Assembly: GCA_036559465.1 (NCBI GenBank)
Contig: DATBTC010000117.1
Coordinates: 1-30,616 of the forward strand
Source of the DNA: JAHFPN01 sp036559465
GTDB taxonomy: Bacteria; Pseudomonadota; Alphaproteobacteria; Rhizobiales; Xanthobacteraceae
DNA length: 30,616 bases
Direction of reading: 5' to 3'
The first letter of the stretch is position 1. The number at the start of each line of letters is the position of its first letter. Position numbers and translations under genes: made by a program. This document shows, one piece after another, positions 16,508 to 24,568 of this stretch. The notes under the pieces are model-generated. The model worked only from the letters and a program-made list of their open reading frames with translations, was not told the DNA's origin and ran no database searches.

Positions 16508-17190
16508 GGCTTCGGCTCCGCAGTCGCTTCAGCCGGCGGGTTCAGGCGGAACTCCGCCGTGACGCGCCCTTCGAAAAGCGCGCGCTCGCCATTGTCAAAA
16601 ATTTCGAGGCGGTCGGCCTTGAGCCAGCCGTCCTGATACTTCAGATCGACCGGCGCGGGTGACAGCAGATGGCCCTTGCGCATATCGACGAGCGCCTCGC
16701 TGAGTTTGCCGCCGTAGCCGTTGCTGGAGGTAATGTCGATTCCATCGGCGAGGCGCAACTGCTCGGCCTTGGAATCGAACGTGCCCTTTTCGGCTCTGAG
16801 CCTGGTGGTTCCGCCGCCGATAATTTCGAAGCGCGCCTCGATGCCGGTCATCTCGATCACGCCGGGCTTCGTGAGATCCTGCGCGGCGGATTCGGCGGTC
16901 ACGCTATAGGCGCGCCCGTCGGCGGTGTAGCCGGAAAGTTTCGGCGCCTCGATCTTGAGCGTGCTGCCGGAAATGGCGAGACGGGCGAACTCGATCGGAA
17001 GCTCGCCCAAGAGTCGCAGCGGATCGAGCCAGGAGCCGATCACGATGACGGAGACGCACAGGATGATCGCCGCCGGTAGCGCGCGGCGGAAGAAGCGGAC
17101 GCGCCGCGTGTGGCGCAGCGCCGCCTTGTAGGCCGCGACCGGATTGCGCCTGTCGCCTGCGGCGGCGAATGTCGTTTCAGTGGAAGGCAC
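16504..17190 (-). CDS. lptC: LPS export system protein LptC
   Basis: LptC is anchored in the inner membrane and passes LPS from LptBFG to LptA. The 228-residue protein has a cytoplasmic arm of about 35 residues, one transmembrane helix (about residues 38-54, LPAAIILCVSVIVIGSW), and a periplasmic beta-jellyroll. Typical segments are YTADGRAYSVTAESAAQDLTKPGVIEM and LRAEKGTFDSKAEQLRLADGIDI. It is a little longer than the E. coli protein (191), mainly at the N-terminus. It lies 121 bases after the exonuclease gene and heads lptC-lptA-lptB. Confidence 0.9.
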   Translation of the reverse strand: MPSTETTFAAAGDRRNPVAAYKAALRHTRRVRFFRRALPAAIILCVSVIVIGSWLDPLRLLGELPIEFARLAISGSTLKIEAPKLSGYTADGRAYSVTAESAAQDLTKPGVIEMTGIEARFEIIGGGTTRLRAEKGTFDSKAEQLRLADGIDITSSNGYGGKLSEALVDMRKGHLLSPAPVDLKYQDGWLKADRLEIFDNGERALFEGRVTAEFRLNPPAEATAEPKP

Positions 17191-17311
17191 GTTAGGTCCC
17201 CTGCCTTGCCCAATATCTCACCGAGACATGTCACACTAAGACATGGCGCATCCGTGGCGGATGGGCCAGGGAGATGACCGTGAGGGCTTGGTGCGCAAGC
17301 GTTCCCGCGCG

Positions 17312-17926
17312 TCAGCCATGCGCGAAAATGTCCTCTTCCGCCCAGCCGCCGAGATCGAGGCGAACGCGCGTGGGCAGAAATCGGAAACAAGCCTCGGCGA
17401 GCTCCTCGCGGCCTTCGCGGGCGAGCATCTCGTCGAGCCGCTCGCGCAACGCATGCAGGTGCAACACGTCGGATGCGGCATAGGCGACCTGTGCCTCTGT
17501 GAGCGTCTCGGCGCCCCAGTCGGAGCTCTGCTGCTGCTTCGACAGATCGACGTTGAGCAATTCCTTGACCAGATCCTTGAGGCCGTGCCGGTCGGTATAG
17601 GTGCGCGCGAGGCGGGACGCGATCTTGGTGCAATAAGCCGGCTGCGGCATCACGCCGAAGCTCTTGAACAGGACGGCGAGATCGAAGCGCGCGTAATGGA
17701 AGAGCTTCAGCCGCTTCGGATCGGACAGCAGCCGCACCAGATTGGGCGCCGAGGTGTCGCCGACCGGCATTTGCACGACGTCGGCCGATCCGTCGCCGGC
17801 GGAGAGTTGCACGACGCACAGCCGGTCGCGCAGCGGATTGAGGCCGAGCGTCTCCGTGTCGATCGCCACCACGGCGTCGTAGCCGGAAAGATCGGGCAGG
17901 TCGCCGCGGTGCAGGCGGATGGTCAT
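17312..17926 (-). CDS. Short ribonuclease D-like 3'-5' exonuclease
   Basis: This is a DEDDy-family 3'-5' exonuclease, related to RNase D, which trims tRNA precursors and other small RNAs. The 204-residue protein is little more than the catalytic domain. ExoI is AIDTETLGL, ExoII is LFHYARFDLAVL and ExoIII is AYAASDVLHLHAL (YxxxD). The HRDC domains of E. coli RNase D (375 aa) are absent, as usual in the short alphaproteobacterial forms. ATG 17926 (MTIRLHRGDLPDL) is chosen; the longer open frame runs into the tRNA-Leu gene. The position, 66 bases after tRNA-Leu and before lptC, is typical of the group. Confidence 0.9.
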   Translation of the reverse strand: MTIRLHRGDLPDLSGYDAVVAIDTETLGLNPLRDRLCVVQLSAGDGSADVVQMPVGDTSAPNLVRLLSDPKRLKLFHYARFDLAVLFKSFGVMPQPAYCTKIASRLARTYTDRHGLKDLVKELLNVDLSKQQQSSDWGAETLTEAQVAYAASDVLHLHALRERLDEMLAREGREELAEACFRFLPTRVRLDLGGWAEEDIFAHG

Positions 17927-17992
17927 CGCTGTTTCGTCCGATCTCGAAGCGCGCCCGATCCATCGCACGCGACGGTCAAGAAATCGTTTAGC

Positions 17993-18077
<85 letters not shown>

Positions 18078-18087
18078 TCGGCGCGAT

Positions 18088-18116
18088 AGGTAGGACTTGG
18101 CTCCGAGCCTTGTCAA
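18088..18116 (-). promoter_or_regulatory. Candidate promoter of tRNA-Leu
   Basis: On the minus strand a perfect TTGACA (18116-18111) is followed after 17 bases by CTACCT (18093-18088); the overlapping ACCTAT two bases further is an alternative -10. The tRNA 5' end lies 11 bases downstream, the spacing expected for a stable RNA promoter. Confidence 0.55.
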
Positions 18117-18208
18117 TCGAAGCGACCGCACAGCGCGCGCTTTGACGGGCGGGAAACGATCGAGTAACGCTCGGCCCGCGCAAAGAGAGCGGTGCTAGGT
18201 TTTCGGCG

Positions 18209-19171
18209 ATGGCGCAGGCGATCGATCGGCTGGTCACGATTTATGGCGGCTCGGGATTTCTGGGCCGGCATCTGGTGCGCGCGCTCGCTAAACGCGGCTG
18301 GCGCATCCGCGTCGCGGTGCGCCGGCCGGAGCTCGCGAATTTCCTGCAGCCGCTCGGCATGGTCGGGCAGATCCACGCGGTGCAGGCCAACGTGCGGTTC
18401 CCGGAGTCGGTCGCAAGTGCTGCCGAGGACGCCGATGCGCTGGTCAATCTTACTGGCATTTTGTTTCAGAGCGGCCGGCAGACTTTTGAAGGAGTGCAGG
18501 CGCAGGGTGCCCGCGCCGTCGCTGAGGCCGCCGCCAAGCAGAACGCCAAGCTCGTGCATGTGTCGGCGATCGGCGCCGATGCAAGTTCGCAATCCGCTTA
18601 TGCGCGCACCAAGGCCGCGGGCGAAGCGGCGGTGAAATCCGCGGTGCCTACAGCGGTGATCTTCCGGCCCTCGATCCTGTTCGGTCCGGAGGATGGTTTC
18701 TTCAATCGCTTCGCCGCCATGGCACGGATCGCGCCCGCGCTGCCGCTCATCGGTGGCGGAGCGACGCGCTTCCAGCCGGTATTCGTCGGCGACGTTGCCA
18801 CGGGGATCGTCACTGCGCTCGAAGACAAGGCCAAGCCTGGCACGACCTATGAGCTCGGCGGACCTGAGGTGAAGACGTTCAAGGAACTGATGGAACTCAT
18901 GCTCGCAGAGATCGGGCGGCGGCGGTTGCTCGTTCCAATTCCGTTCGCGGTTGCGCGACTGCAGGCGTTTTTTCTCGAGCTGCTGCCGAATCCGTTGCTC
19001 ACGCGCGACCAGGTGATCCTGCTCGAGCGCGACAATGTGGTCTCGGCCGAAGCCGAGCACGAAGGACGTACACTTAAGGGAATGGACATTTCGCCGACCG
19101 CGCTCGCCGCGGTGCTGCCGAGCTATCTTGGTCGCTTTCGCAAGGCCGGCCAGTTCTCGCGCGCCAGCTGA
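18209..19171 (+). CDS. Complex I NDUFA9-like NAD(P)-binding protein (atypical SDR)
   Basis: The 320-residue protein is an extended or atypical short-chain dehydrogenase. The nucleotide-binding loop near the N-terminus is VTIYGGSGFLGRHLVRAL, followed by NLTGILF, HVSAIGADASSQSAYARTKAAGEAAV and FRPSILFGPEDGFFNRFA. Instead of the usual catalytic YxxxK it has YARTK, so Tyr and Lys are kept. These features match the bacterial relatives of mitochondrial complex I subunit NDUFA9, which binds NADPH but is not known as a catalyst. Its true substrate here is unknown. It diverges from tRNA-Leu and converges on uppP, with 3 bases between the stops. Confidence 0.85.
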   Translation: MAQAIDRLVTIYGGSGFLGRHLVRALAKRGWRIRVAVRRPELANFLQPLGMVGQIHAVQANVRFPESVASAAEDADALVNLTGILFQSGRQTFEGVQAQGARAVAEAAAKQNAKLVHVSAIGADASSQSAYARTKAAGEAAVKSAVPTAVIFRPSILFGPEDGFFNRFAAMARIAPALPLIGGGATRFQPVFVGDVATGIVTALEDKAKPGTTYELGGPEVKTFKELMELMLAEIGRRRLLVPIPFAVARLQAFFLELLPNPLLTRDQVILLERDNVVSAEAEHEGRTLKGMDISPTALAAVLPSYLGRFRKAGQFSRAS

Positions 19172-19174
19172 GGC

Positions 19175-19981
19175 TCAGCGCACCAAGAGCAGCCCGACCA
19201 GTCCCAGGCCGCCGACCACGATCCGCCACAGCGCGAAGAAGGCAAAACCGTTCTTCGAGACGAAGTCGAGCAGCATGCGCACCACGACGATCGCGGCGCA
19301 GAACGCAGCGACGAAGCCGACTAGGATCAAGAGTCCGTCGTCGAGCGAAAGACTCGCGCGGTTCTTGTAGAGATCATAGACGAAGGCGCCGAGCATGGTG
19401 GGCATGGCGAGGAAGAAGGAGAATTCCGCCGCCGCGCGCCGCTCGACGCCCAGAAGCAGCGCGCCGACGATGGTCGAGCCCGAGCGCGACACGCCGGGGA
19501 TCAAGGCGAGCGTCTGGCAGAATCCGATCTTCAGCGCCAACAGCGGCGGCAGCTGCATGGCGTCGGAATATTTCGGCTTCAGATCGAGCCGGTCTACGAC
19601 GAACAGGATCACGCCGCCGATGATCAGCATGACGCAGATCAGCGCCGGTGTCTCGAACAGAACGCCCTTGATGAAGCCGTGCAGCGTGGCGCCGAGAACG
19701 GCCGCGGGCAGGAATGCGATCACGATGCCGATGGCGAAGCGCCGCGCGGCGGGGTCGCTCGGCAGCCGGATGAAGACGCTCCAGAGTTTGGAGAAATAGA
19801 GCACGACGATGGCCAGGATCGCGCCGAGCTGGATCAGGACCTCGAAGGCCTTGCCGGTCGATTTGAAGCCGAGGAAATAGCCGGCGAGCAAAAGGTGCCC
19901 GGTGGAGGAGACCGGGATGAACTCGGTCAAGCCTTCGAGCAGGCCGAGAAGCGCGGCTTCGATCAGCTTGGCAATAGTCAT
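19175..19981 (-). CDS. uppP: Undecaprenyl-diphosphatase UppP (BacA)
   Basis: UppP removes a phosphate from undecaprenyl diphosphate at the membrane to recycle the lipid carrier for peptidoglycan and other glycans. It is also linked to bacitracin resistance. The 268-residue integral membrane protein has about seven or eight hydrophobic helices. The two catalytic stretches are EGLTEFIPVSSTGHLLL (two Glu and a His) near the N-terminus and PGVSRSGSTIVGALLLG (an Arg) mid-protein. ATG 19981 (MTIAKLIEAALLG) is chosen, with GGAAG about 8 bases upstream; the longer frame is Arg-rich and not conserved. Confidence 0.96.
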   Translation of the reverse strand: MTIAKLIEAALLGLLEGLTEFIPVSSTGHLLLAGYFLGFKSTGKAFEVLIQLGAILAIVVLYFSKLWSVFIRLPSDPAARRFAIGIVIAFLPAAVLGATLHGFIKGVLFETPALICVMLIIGGVILFVVDRLDLKPKYSDAMQLPPLLALKIGFCQTLALIPGVSRSGSTIVGALLLGVERRAAAEFSFFLAMPTMLGAFVYDLYKNRASLSLDDGLLILVGFVAAFCAAIVVVRMLLDFVSKNGFAFFALWRIVVGGLGLVGLLLVR

Positions 19982-20123
19982 GGGGACTTCCGGGCGGGAA
20001 CGGCGGACGAATCGGCGCCATCTTCGCGCCGCCCGCGCGCCGCGGCAATTGCCCGGGAGGCGCATGCGGCCCTAGGATCGCCTGCTTTTTGAGCGAGTCG
20101 CCCTATCCCAAGGCCGGACGCCG

Positions 20124-20810
20124 ATGCAGCTCTATCATTTCCCGCTCTGCCCGCATTCGCGCTTCGTCCGGCTCGTGCTCGGCGAATACGGCATTCCGTT
20201 CGAGGCGACCGATGAGCCGGTGTGGAAGCGGCGGGCCGAGTTTCTCGCCATTAATCCGGCCGGCACCACGCCGGTGCTTATCACCGCCAGCGCCGTCATC
20301 CCGGGCGCTACTGTAATCGCGGAATTCCTCGACGAAACCCAGGGACCCGACTTCGGCGAGCGCCGGCTGATGCCGCTCGGCTTCGAAGAGCGCGTCGAGG
20401 TGCGCCGGTTGGTCTCCTGGTTTCACGACAAGTTCTTCGCCGAAGTCACCGACCATTTGGTGCGCGAGAAGATTTTCAAGCGGCATATGACGCTTGCCGA
20501 AGGCGGCGGCCCGCCGGATTCGACTGCGATCCGCGCGGCGCGCGCGAATTCGGGCTATCATCTGCGCTATATCGGCTGGCTGTTGCGGACTAGGAAGGCA
20601 CTCGCCGGCGAGCGGCTCGGTTACGCGGATCTTGCCGCCGCCGCGCATCTTTCGACCGCCGATTATCTGGGTGACGTGCCGTGGGACGAGGACGAGACCG
20701 CAAAGGGATGGTACGCGCGGATCAAGTCGCGCCCGTCGTTCCGTCCGCTGCTGGCCGAAACCGTGCCGGGGCTGACGCCCTCGGCAAGCTACGCCGACCT
20801 CGACTTCTAG
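20124..20810 (+). CDS. fzlA: FzlA-like FtsZ-binding protein with glutathione S-transferase fold
   Basis: The 228-residue protein has an N-terminal thioredoxin-like GST domain (about residues 1-80: LYHFPLCPHSRFVRLVLGEYGIPFE, INPAGTTPVL) and an alpha-helical C-terminal domain. It ends in DLDF. A GST-fold protein of this length with a conserved DLDF tail matches FzlA, known in Caulobacter and Agrobacterium. FzlA binds and curves FtsZ filaments and sets the constriction rate; it is not thought to act as a transferase. queG follows at once, and uppP, also a cell-wall gene, diverges upstream. A plain GST is the alternative. The first half of queG's open frame overlaps its 3' end. Confidence 0.78.
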   Translation: MQLYHFPLCPHSRFVRLVLGEYGIPFEATDEPVWKRRAEFLAINPAGTTPVLITASAVIPGATVIAEFLDETQGPDFGERRLMPLGFEERVEVRRLVSWFHDKFFAEVTDHLVREKIFKRHMTLAEGGGPPDSTAIRAARANSGYHLRYIGWLLRTRKALAGERLGYADLAAAAHLSTADYLGDVPWDEDETAKGWYARIKSRPSFRPLLAETVPGLTPSASYADLDF

Positions 20811-21931
20811 ATCCGCACGCGATCAAGCAAGCGCTCGGCGAGAAGGCGCGCGCCGAAGGCTTCGACGCCTTTGGCGTGACGAGGCCCGACGCCATCGCCA
20901 AGGCCGCGCCGCGGCTGCTTGACTGGCTGGATGCCGGCGCGCACGGCGACATGGACTGGATGGAAGCCACGCGCGAGCGGCGCGCGAGCCCATCGGCGCT
21001 GTGGCCGGAGGTAAAGAGCGTCGCGGTGTTCGGACTAAATTATGCGCCGGACGAGAACCCGCTCGCGATTCTTTCGCTTCGCGAGCGCGGCGCGATCTCG
21101 GTCTATGCGCAGGCCGACGACTATCACGACCTGATCAAGGGCAAGCTCAAGCGCATCGCGCATTGGCTCGCGGCCGAGGCCGGCGGCGAGCTCAAAGTCT
21201 TCGTCGATACCGCCCCGGTGATGGAGAAGCCCCTCGCCGAAGCCGCCGGTCTCGGCTGGCAGGGCAAACATACCAACATCGTCTCGCGCGAGTACGGCTC
21301 GTGGCTGTTTCTGGGCGCGCTGTTCACGACGCTCGAGCTGCCGCTCGATGCGCCGGAGCCCGATCATTGCGGCAGCTGCCGCGCATGCCTCGATATCTGC
21401 CCGACCGAAGCGTTCCCGGCGCCGTACCAGCTCGATGCGCGGCGCTGCATTTCCTATCTCACCATCGAACACAAGGGCCCGATCCCGCGCGAGTTCCGAG
21501 AAAAAATCGGTAACCGCATCTATGGCTGCGACGATTGCCTCGCGGTCTGCCCGTGGAACAAGTTCGCGCAAACCGGACGCGAGGCGAAGCTCGCCGCCCG
21601 TACTGAGAACCGTGCTCCCACCCTTGCGGAGCTCTCCCGCCTCGACGACGCGGCATTTCGCAAGCGCTTCACCAAAAGCCCGATCAAGCGCACCGGCCGT
21701 GAGCGCTTCGTGCGCAATGTCCTGATCGCGATCGGCAATTCCGGCGACGCGGCGCTTGCCCAGGAAGCCGAGCGGCTGTTGGACGATGCCTCGCCGCTGG
21801 TACGAGGTGCCGCGGTCTGGGCGCTGTCGCGGCTGCTTGATGCCGAGGCGTTCTCCCGAGTCAGAGCGGCAACGCGACCAAGCGAAAGCGATCCAGCGGT
21901 GCTTGAGGAATGGAACGCGGTCTTGGTTTGA
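20708..21931 (+). CDS. queG: Epoxyqueuosine reductase QueG; true start uncertain
   Basis: QueG reduces epoxyqueuosine to queuosine in tRNA, using cobalamin and two [4Fe-4S] clusters. The two cluster motifs are CGSCRACLDICPTEAF and YGCDDCLAVCPWNKF. The active-site region VFVDTAPVMEKPLAEAAGLGWQGKHTNIV is intact, and HEAT-like helices end the protein. Conserved sequence begins near 20810 (DPHAIKQAL), right after the fzlA stop, but no ATG, GTG, TTG or CTG is in frame there. The nearest upstream starts are ATG 20708 (given here, AAAGGG just before it) and GTG 20681, both inside fzlA. The next downstream is GTG 20876, which would cut conserved residues. Confidence 0.9.
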   Translation: MVRADQVAPVVPSAAGRNRAGADALGKLRRPRLLDPHAIKQALGEKARAEGFDAFGVTRPDAIAKAAPRLLDWLDAGAHGDMDWMEATRERRASPSALWPEVKSVAVFGLNYAPDENPLAILSLRERGAISVYAQADDYHDLIKGKLKRIAHWLAAEAGGELKVFVDTAPVMEKPLAEAAGLGWQGKHTNIVSREYGSWLFLGALFTTLELPLDAPEPDHCGSCRACLDICPTEAFPAPYQLDARRCISYLTIEHKGPIPREFREKIGNRIYGCDDCLAVCPWNKFAQTGREAKLAARTENRAPTLAELSRLDDAAFRKRFTKSPIKRTGRERFVRNVLIAIGNSGDAALAQEAERLLDDASPLVRGAAVWALSRLLDAEAFSRVRAATRPSESDPAVLEEWNAVLV

Positions 21932-21932
21932 T

Positions 21933-22021
21933 CGTCATGGCCGGGCTTGTCCCGGCCATCCACGTCTTGAATCTTGCGCCGCTGTAAGACGTGGATGCCC
22001 GGCACAAGGCCGGGCCTGACG
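21933..22021. repeat. Nested-hairpin intergenic repeat, copy 2
   Basis: It has the same left arm (CGTCATGGCCGGGCTTGTC...) and the same 29-base inner block as copy 1 at 12378. It contains the TGGCCGGG/CCCGGCCA stem and the ATCCACGTCTT/AAGACGTGGAT stem, and ends in CCGGGCCTGACG. It fills the gap between queG (+) and the hydrolase gene (-), which converge. It lacks the extra GC hairpin of copy 1 and so is probably closer to the basic unit. Confidence 0.85.
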
Positions 22022-22030
22022 ATTTGCTCG

Positions 22031-22810
22031 CTACGCCGCCAACTCGTCCACGATCCGCAACAGTCGCTCGATGTCCTCGGGCCGCGACAGACGGTGGTCG
22101 CCGTCCTTCACCAGCGTCATCGCCACGTCGTCTTTCGGAAGACAAGCGACGAGCTTCATGGCGTGCCGCCAGGGCACGTCGGGATCGAGCGAGCCCTGGA
22201 GAATGCGCACGGGACAGCCGGTCTCGAACGGCGCGTTCAAGACCAGATGCTTCCTGCCGTCCTCGATCAGCGCCCGCGTGATCGGATAGGGGCCATCACC
22301 ATAGGCCGAAGGCCGCATCCAGACGCCTTTCTCTTCGATCTCGCGCTTCACTTCTTCCGGCAGCGATGGCCACATCAGTAGTTCGGTGAAATCCGCCGCC
22401 GGCGCGATCAGAACAAGTCCCGCGATGCGGCCGCGCGCGGCCGGGCGTTGCGTCCACTCGCGTGCGAGCAGCAACGCGATCCAGCCGCCCATGGAGGAGC
22501 CGATCAGAATTTGCGGCCCGGCGGTGAAGGTCTCGAACACGGCGCGCGCTTCCTCGAGCCAGCGCGAGATGGTGCCGTCCTCGAAGCGGCCGCCGGATTC
22601 GCCGTGGCCGGAATAGTCGAAGCGCACGATGGCGCGGCCGGTCTTTTCCGCGTGCGCGGTGAGCGCCACGGCCTTGGTGCCGCCCATGTCGGACTTGAAG
22701 CCGCCGAGCCAGAACAGGCCGGGTGCCGCGCCCTCGCGCACGCGCACGGCGACCGGCCGCGCCGCCTCGCCGGTGCCTACGTTCAGCCTGTGCAATATCT
22801 CGTTGATCAT
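22031..22810 (-). CDS. Alpha/beta hydrolase, probably a serine esterase
   Basis: The 259-residue protein has an alpha/beta-hydrolase fold without signal peptide. The nucleophile elbow is IGSSMGGWIAL (Ser in GSSMG), the acid is probably the Asp in GSLDPDVPW and the histidine is in DGDHRLSRPED. The oxyanion region is LGGFKSDMGGTKA and RFDYSGHGESGG precedes the elbow. It resembles the ABHD10/palmitoyl-protein thioesterase-like group, but the substrate cannot be told. ATG 22810 (MINEILHRLNVG) is chosen; the ribosome site is weak. It diverges from infC and has no obvious functional link to its neighbours. Confidence 0.85.
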   Translation of the reverse strand: MINEILHRLNVGTGEAARPVAVRVREGAAPGLFWLGGFKSDMGGTKAVALTAHAEKTGRAIVRFDYSGHGESGGRFEDGTISRWLEEARAVFETFTAGPQILIGSSMGGWIALLLAREWTQRPAARGRIAGLVLIAPAADFTELLMWPSLPEEVKREIEEKGVWMRPSAYGDGPYPITRALIEDGRKHLVLNAPFETGCPVRILQGSLDPDVPWRHAMKLVACLPKDDVAMTLVKDGDHRLSRPEDIERLLRIVDELAA

Positions 22811-22861
22811 GTTGTTGCCGCGACCCCGTATTACGCCAAGCACAGGCGGGCAAGCCGCCCG

Positions 22862-22890
22862 TTGACTTCGCCCCGGTTTGTCTCAATCCT
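22862..22890 (+). promoter_or_regulatory. Candidate infC promoter
   Basis: TTGACT at 22862-22867, a 17-base spacer, then AATCCT at 22885-22890. The site lies about 60 bases before the infC ATT codon in the 141-base gap with the divergent hydrolase gene. It would drive the whole infC-rpmI-rplT-pheS-pheT run. Confidence 0.45.
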
Positions 22891-22951
22891 GCCCTTGCTT
22901 CGCGCCGAGCCAGCGGGAAGCGATACGGCAACTGCACAGGAGACGATCGCC

Positions 22952-23491
22952 ATTCGCCGCCCCATGAGAGCGCCTCAGCCGGCCCAGAAGGATGGGCCGC
23001 GCATCAACCAGGAAATCCGCAGCCGCGACGTTCAGCTCATCGATGATACCGGAGCCAACCGCGGCATCACTCCCACGCAAGAGGCCATCGCGCTCGCTCA
23101 AGCAGCCGGGCTGGACCTCGTCGAAATCTCCCCCAACACCACGCCGCCGATCTGCAAGATCCTCGACTACGGCAAATACAAATATCAGGCGCAGAAGAAA
23201 GCCGCCGAGGCGCGCAAGAAGCAGAAGACGGTCGAGGTCAAGGAAATCAAGCTTCGCCCCGGGATCGACACGCACGACTATGACGTGAAGATGCGCTCGA
23301 TGCGCCGCTTCTTCGAGGAGGGCGACAAGGTGAAGGTGACGCTCCGCTTCCGCGGCCGCGAGATGGCGCACCAGGACCTCGGCTACAAGCTCTTGGACCG
23401 CGTGAAGGAAGACACCGCGACCATCGCCAAGGTCGAGCTGTCGCCGATGTCCGAAGGCCGGCAGATCGTCATGATCCTCGCGCCGCGCTGA
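22952..23491 (+). CDS. infC: Translation initiation factor IF-3
   Basis: IF-3 binds the 30S subunit, keeps it apart from 50S and checks the initiator tRNA and start codon. The protein has 179 residues. The N-domain has LIDDTGANRGITPTQEAIALAQAAGLDLVEISPNTTPPICKILDYGKYKYQ, a Lys-rich linker follows, and the C-domain has RFFEEGDKVKVTLRFRGREMAHQDLG. The start is the rare codon ATT at 22952 (reading MRRPMRAPQ): AGGAGA lies 8 bases upstream and homologues begin MRRP. The next ATG, at 22964, is too far from that site. In E. coli a rare start lets IF-3 repress its own mRNA, so autoregulation is likely here. Confidence 0.95.
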   Translation: MRRPMRAPQPAQKDGPRINQEIRSRDVQLIDDTGANRGITPTQEAIALAQAAGLDLVEISPNTTPPICKILDYGKYKYQAQKKAAEARKKQKTVEVKEIKLRPGIDTHDYDVKMRSMRRFFEEGDKVKVTLRFRGREMAHQDLGYKLLDRVKEDTATIAKVELSPMSEGRQIVMILAPR

Positions 23492-23510
23492 GCGGCGGAA
23501 AGCGCTCGGG

Positions 23511-24161
23511 ATGTTCATCGGGCATCACGCGGTGGCGTTCGCCGCCAAGGCGGCGACACCGCGCACGAGTCTGGGAACGCTCTTCCTTGCCACCATGTGG
23601 ATCGACCTCGTGTGGCCGATCCTGCTCCTGTTGCGGATCGAGATCGTGCGCATCGCGCCGGGCGACACGCTGTTTACGCCCTTGAGCTTCGTCTATTACC
23701 CCTACACGCACAGCCTCCTGTTCGTCGTGCTATGGGCGATCGGCTTCGGCGCAGTCTATTTCGCGCTCAAGCGCGACCGGGCTGCTGCGATCATCGTCGG
23801 GCTGGTGGTGCTCTCGCACTGGGTGCTCGATTTCATCGTGCACCGGCCGGACCTGCCGCTCATTCCAGACCAGTTCAAAGTGGGACTTGGTCTGTGGAAT
23901 TTCGTTCTGGCAACGATCGCGCTTGAGCTTGCGATGTTCGTCGCCGGGCTCGTTCTTTATCTCCGCGCCACGCGCGCCAAGGACCGCATCGGGACGTGGG
24001 CGTTCTGGGCGCTCATCGTGTTCCTGCTTGTCATCTATGCCTCAGTCATCTTCGGCCCGCCGCCGCCCAGCATGCAGGCGCTTGCTGTTCTGGGCTTGGT
24101 GGCATGGCTGATGCCGCTCTGGGCCTGGCGGGCGGACCGTCACCGCGAGGCGCGCGGCTAA
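23511..24161 (+). CDS. Unknown membrane protein within the infC-rpmI interval
   Basis: The 216-residue protein has about six hydrophobic helices (approximately residues 20-42, 65-86, 91-110, 126-151, 163-181, 188-206). Histidines and aspartates recur near the membrane face: GHH at residue 4, D32, YTHS at 65, and SHWVLDFIVHRPD around 102-114. That pattern resembles membrane-bound metal-dependent hydrolases of the YdjM type, but I cannot name a function. The start ATG 23511 lies 19 bases after infC, so it is probably co-transcribed. Codon use and GC content look like the neighbours, so recent transfer is not suggested. Confidence 0.75.
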   Translation: MFIGHHAVAFAAKAATPRTSLGTLFLATMWIDLVWPILLLLRIEIVRIAPGDTLFTPLSFVYYPYTHSLLFVVLWAIGFGAVYFALKRDRAAAIIVGLVVLSHWVLDFIVHRPDLPLIPDQFKVGLGLWNFVLATIALELAMFVAGLVLYLRATRAKDRIGTWAFWALIVFLLVIYASVIFGPPPPSMQALAVLGLVAWLMPLWAWRADRHREARG

Positions 24162-24334
24162 AGCAGCCAAGTCCTTCGCTTGCCAAGCCGAAGCGCGTCT
24201 TGTATCGAAGCGGCCTTCGAGCCGCCCGGCTAAAAGGGCTGCCGTGGCGGCTTCGAACGCTCAAACCAGCTCATTCGAGAGCACATTGGGAAGGCTGCGG
24301 GCTTGCCTGCTTGCCTTCCAGGAGACGGAGCCAA

Positions 24335-24535
24335 ATGCCCAAGATGAAGACCAAATCCGGCGCGAAGAAACGATTCACGATCAGCGCGCGCGGCAAGGTG
24401 CGATCCGGCCAGGCCAACAAGCGCCACGGCATGATCAAGCGCACCAAGAAGCAGATCCGCCAGCAACGCGGCACCACGATCCTCTCGCCGCAAGACGCGC
24501 GGATCGTGAAGCGCTTTCTGCCCTACGGCGTGTAG
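24335..24535 (+). CDS. rpmI: 50S ribosomal protein L35
   Basis: L35 is a small basic protein of the large subunit. The 66-residue sequence MPKMKTKSGAKKRFT... with RGTTILSPQDARIVKRFLPYGV at the end is typical. Ribosome-site bases GGAG lie just upstream of ATG 24335. The preceding 173 bases, after the membrane-protein gene, include a small hairpin (GCGGC 24210-24214 with GCCGC 24221-24225). This gap could hold an extra promoter or an L20-responsive leader, but I see no clear signature of either. Confidence 0.97.
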   Translation: MPKMKTKSGAKKRFTISARGKVRSGQANKRHGMIKRTKKQIRQQRGTTILSPQDARIVKRFLPYGV

Positions 24536-24568
24536 CCGGGGCTCATCAGAGATCGAGGAGATTGAGCC

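Noticed and set aside
17249..17263. Hairpin CATCCG-TGG-CGGATG between the exonuclease gene and lptC
   Set aside because: The stem is only 6 pairs with no T run on the minus strand, so I do not call it a terminator.
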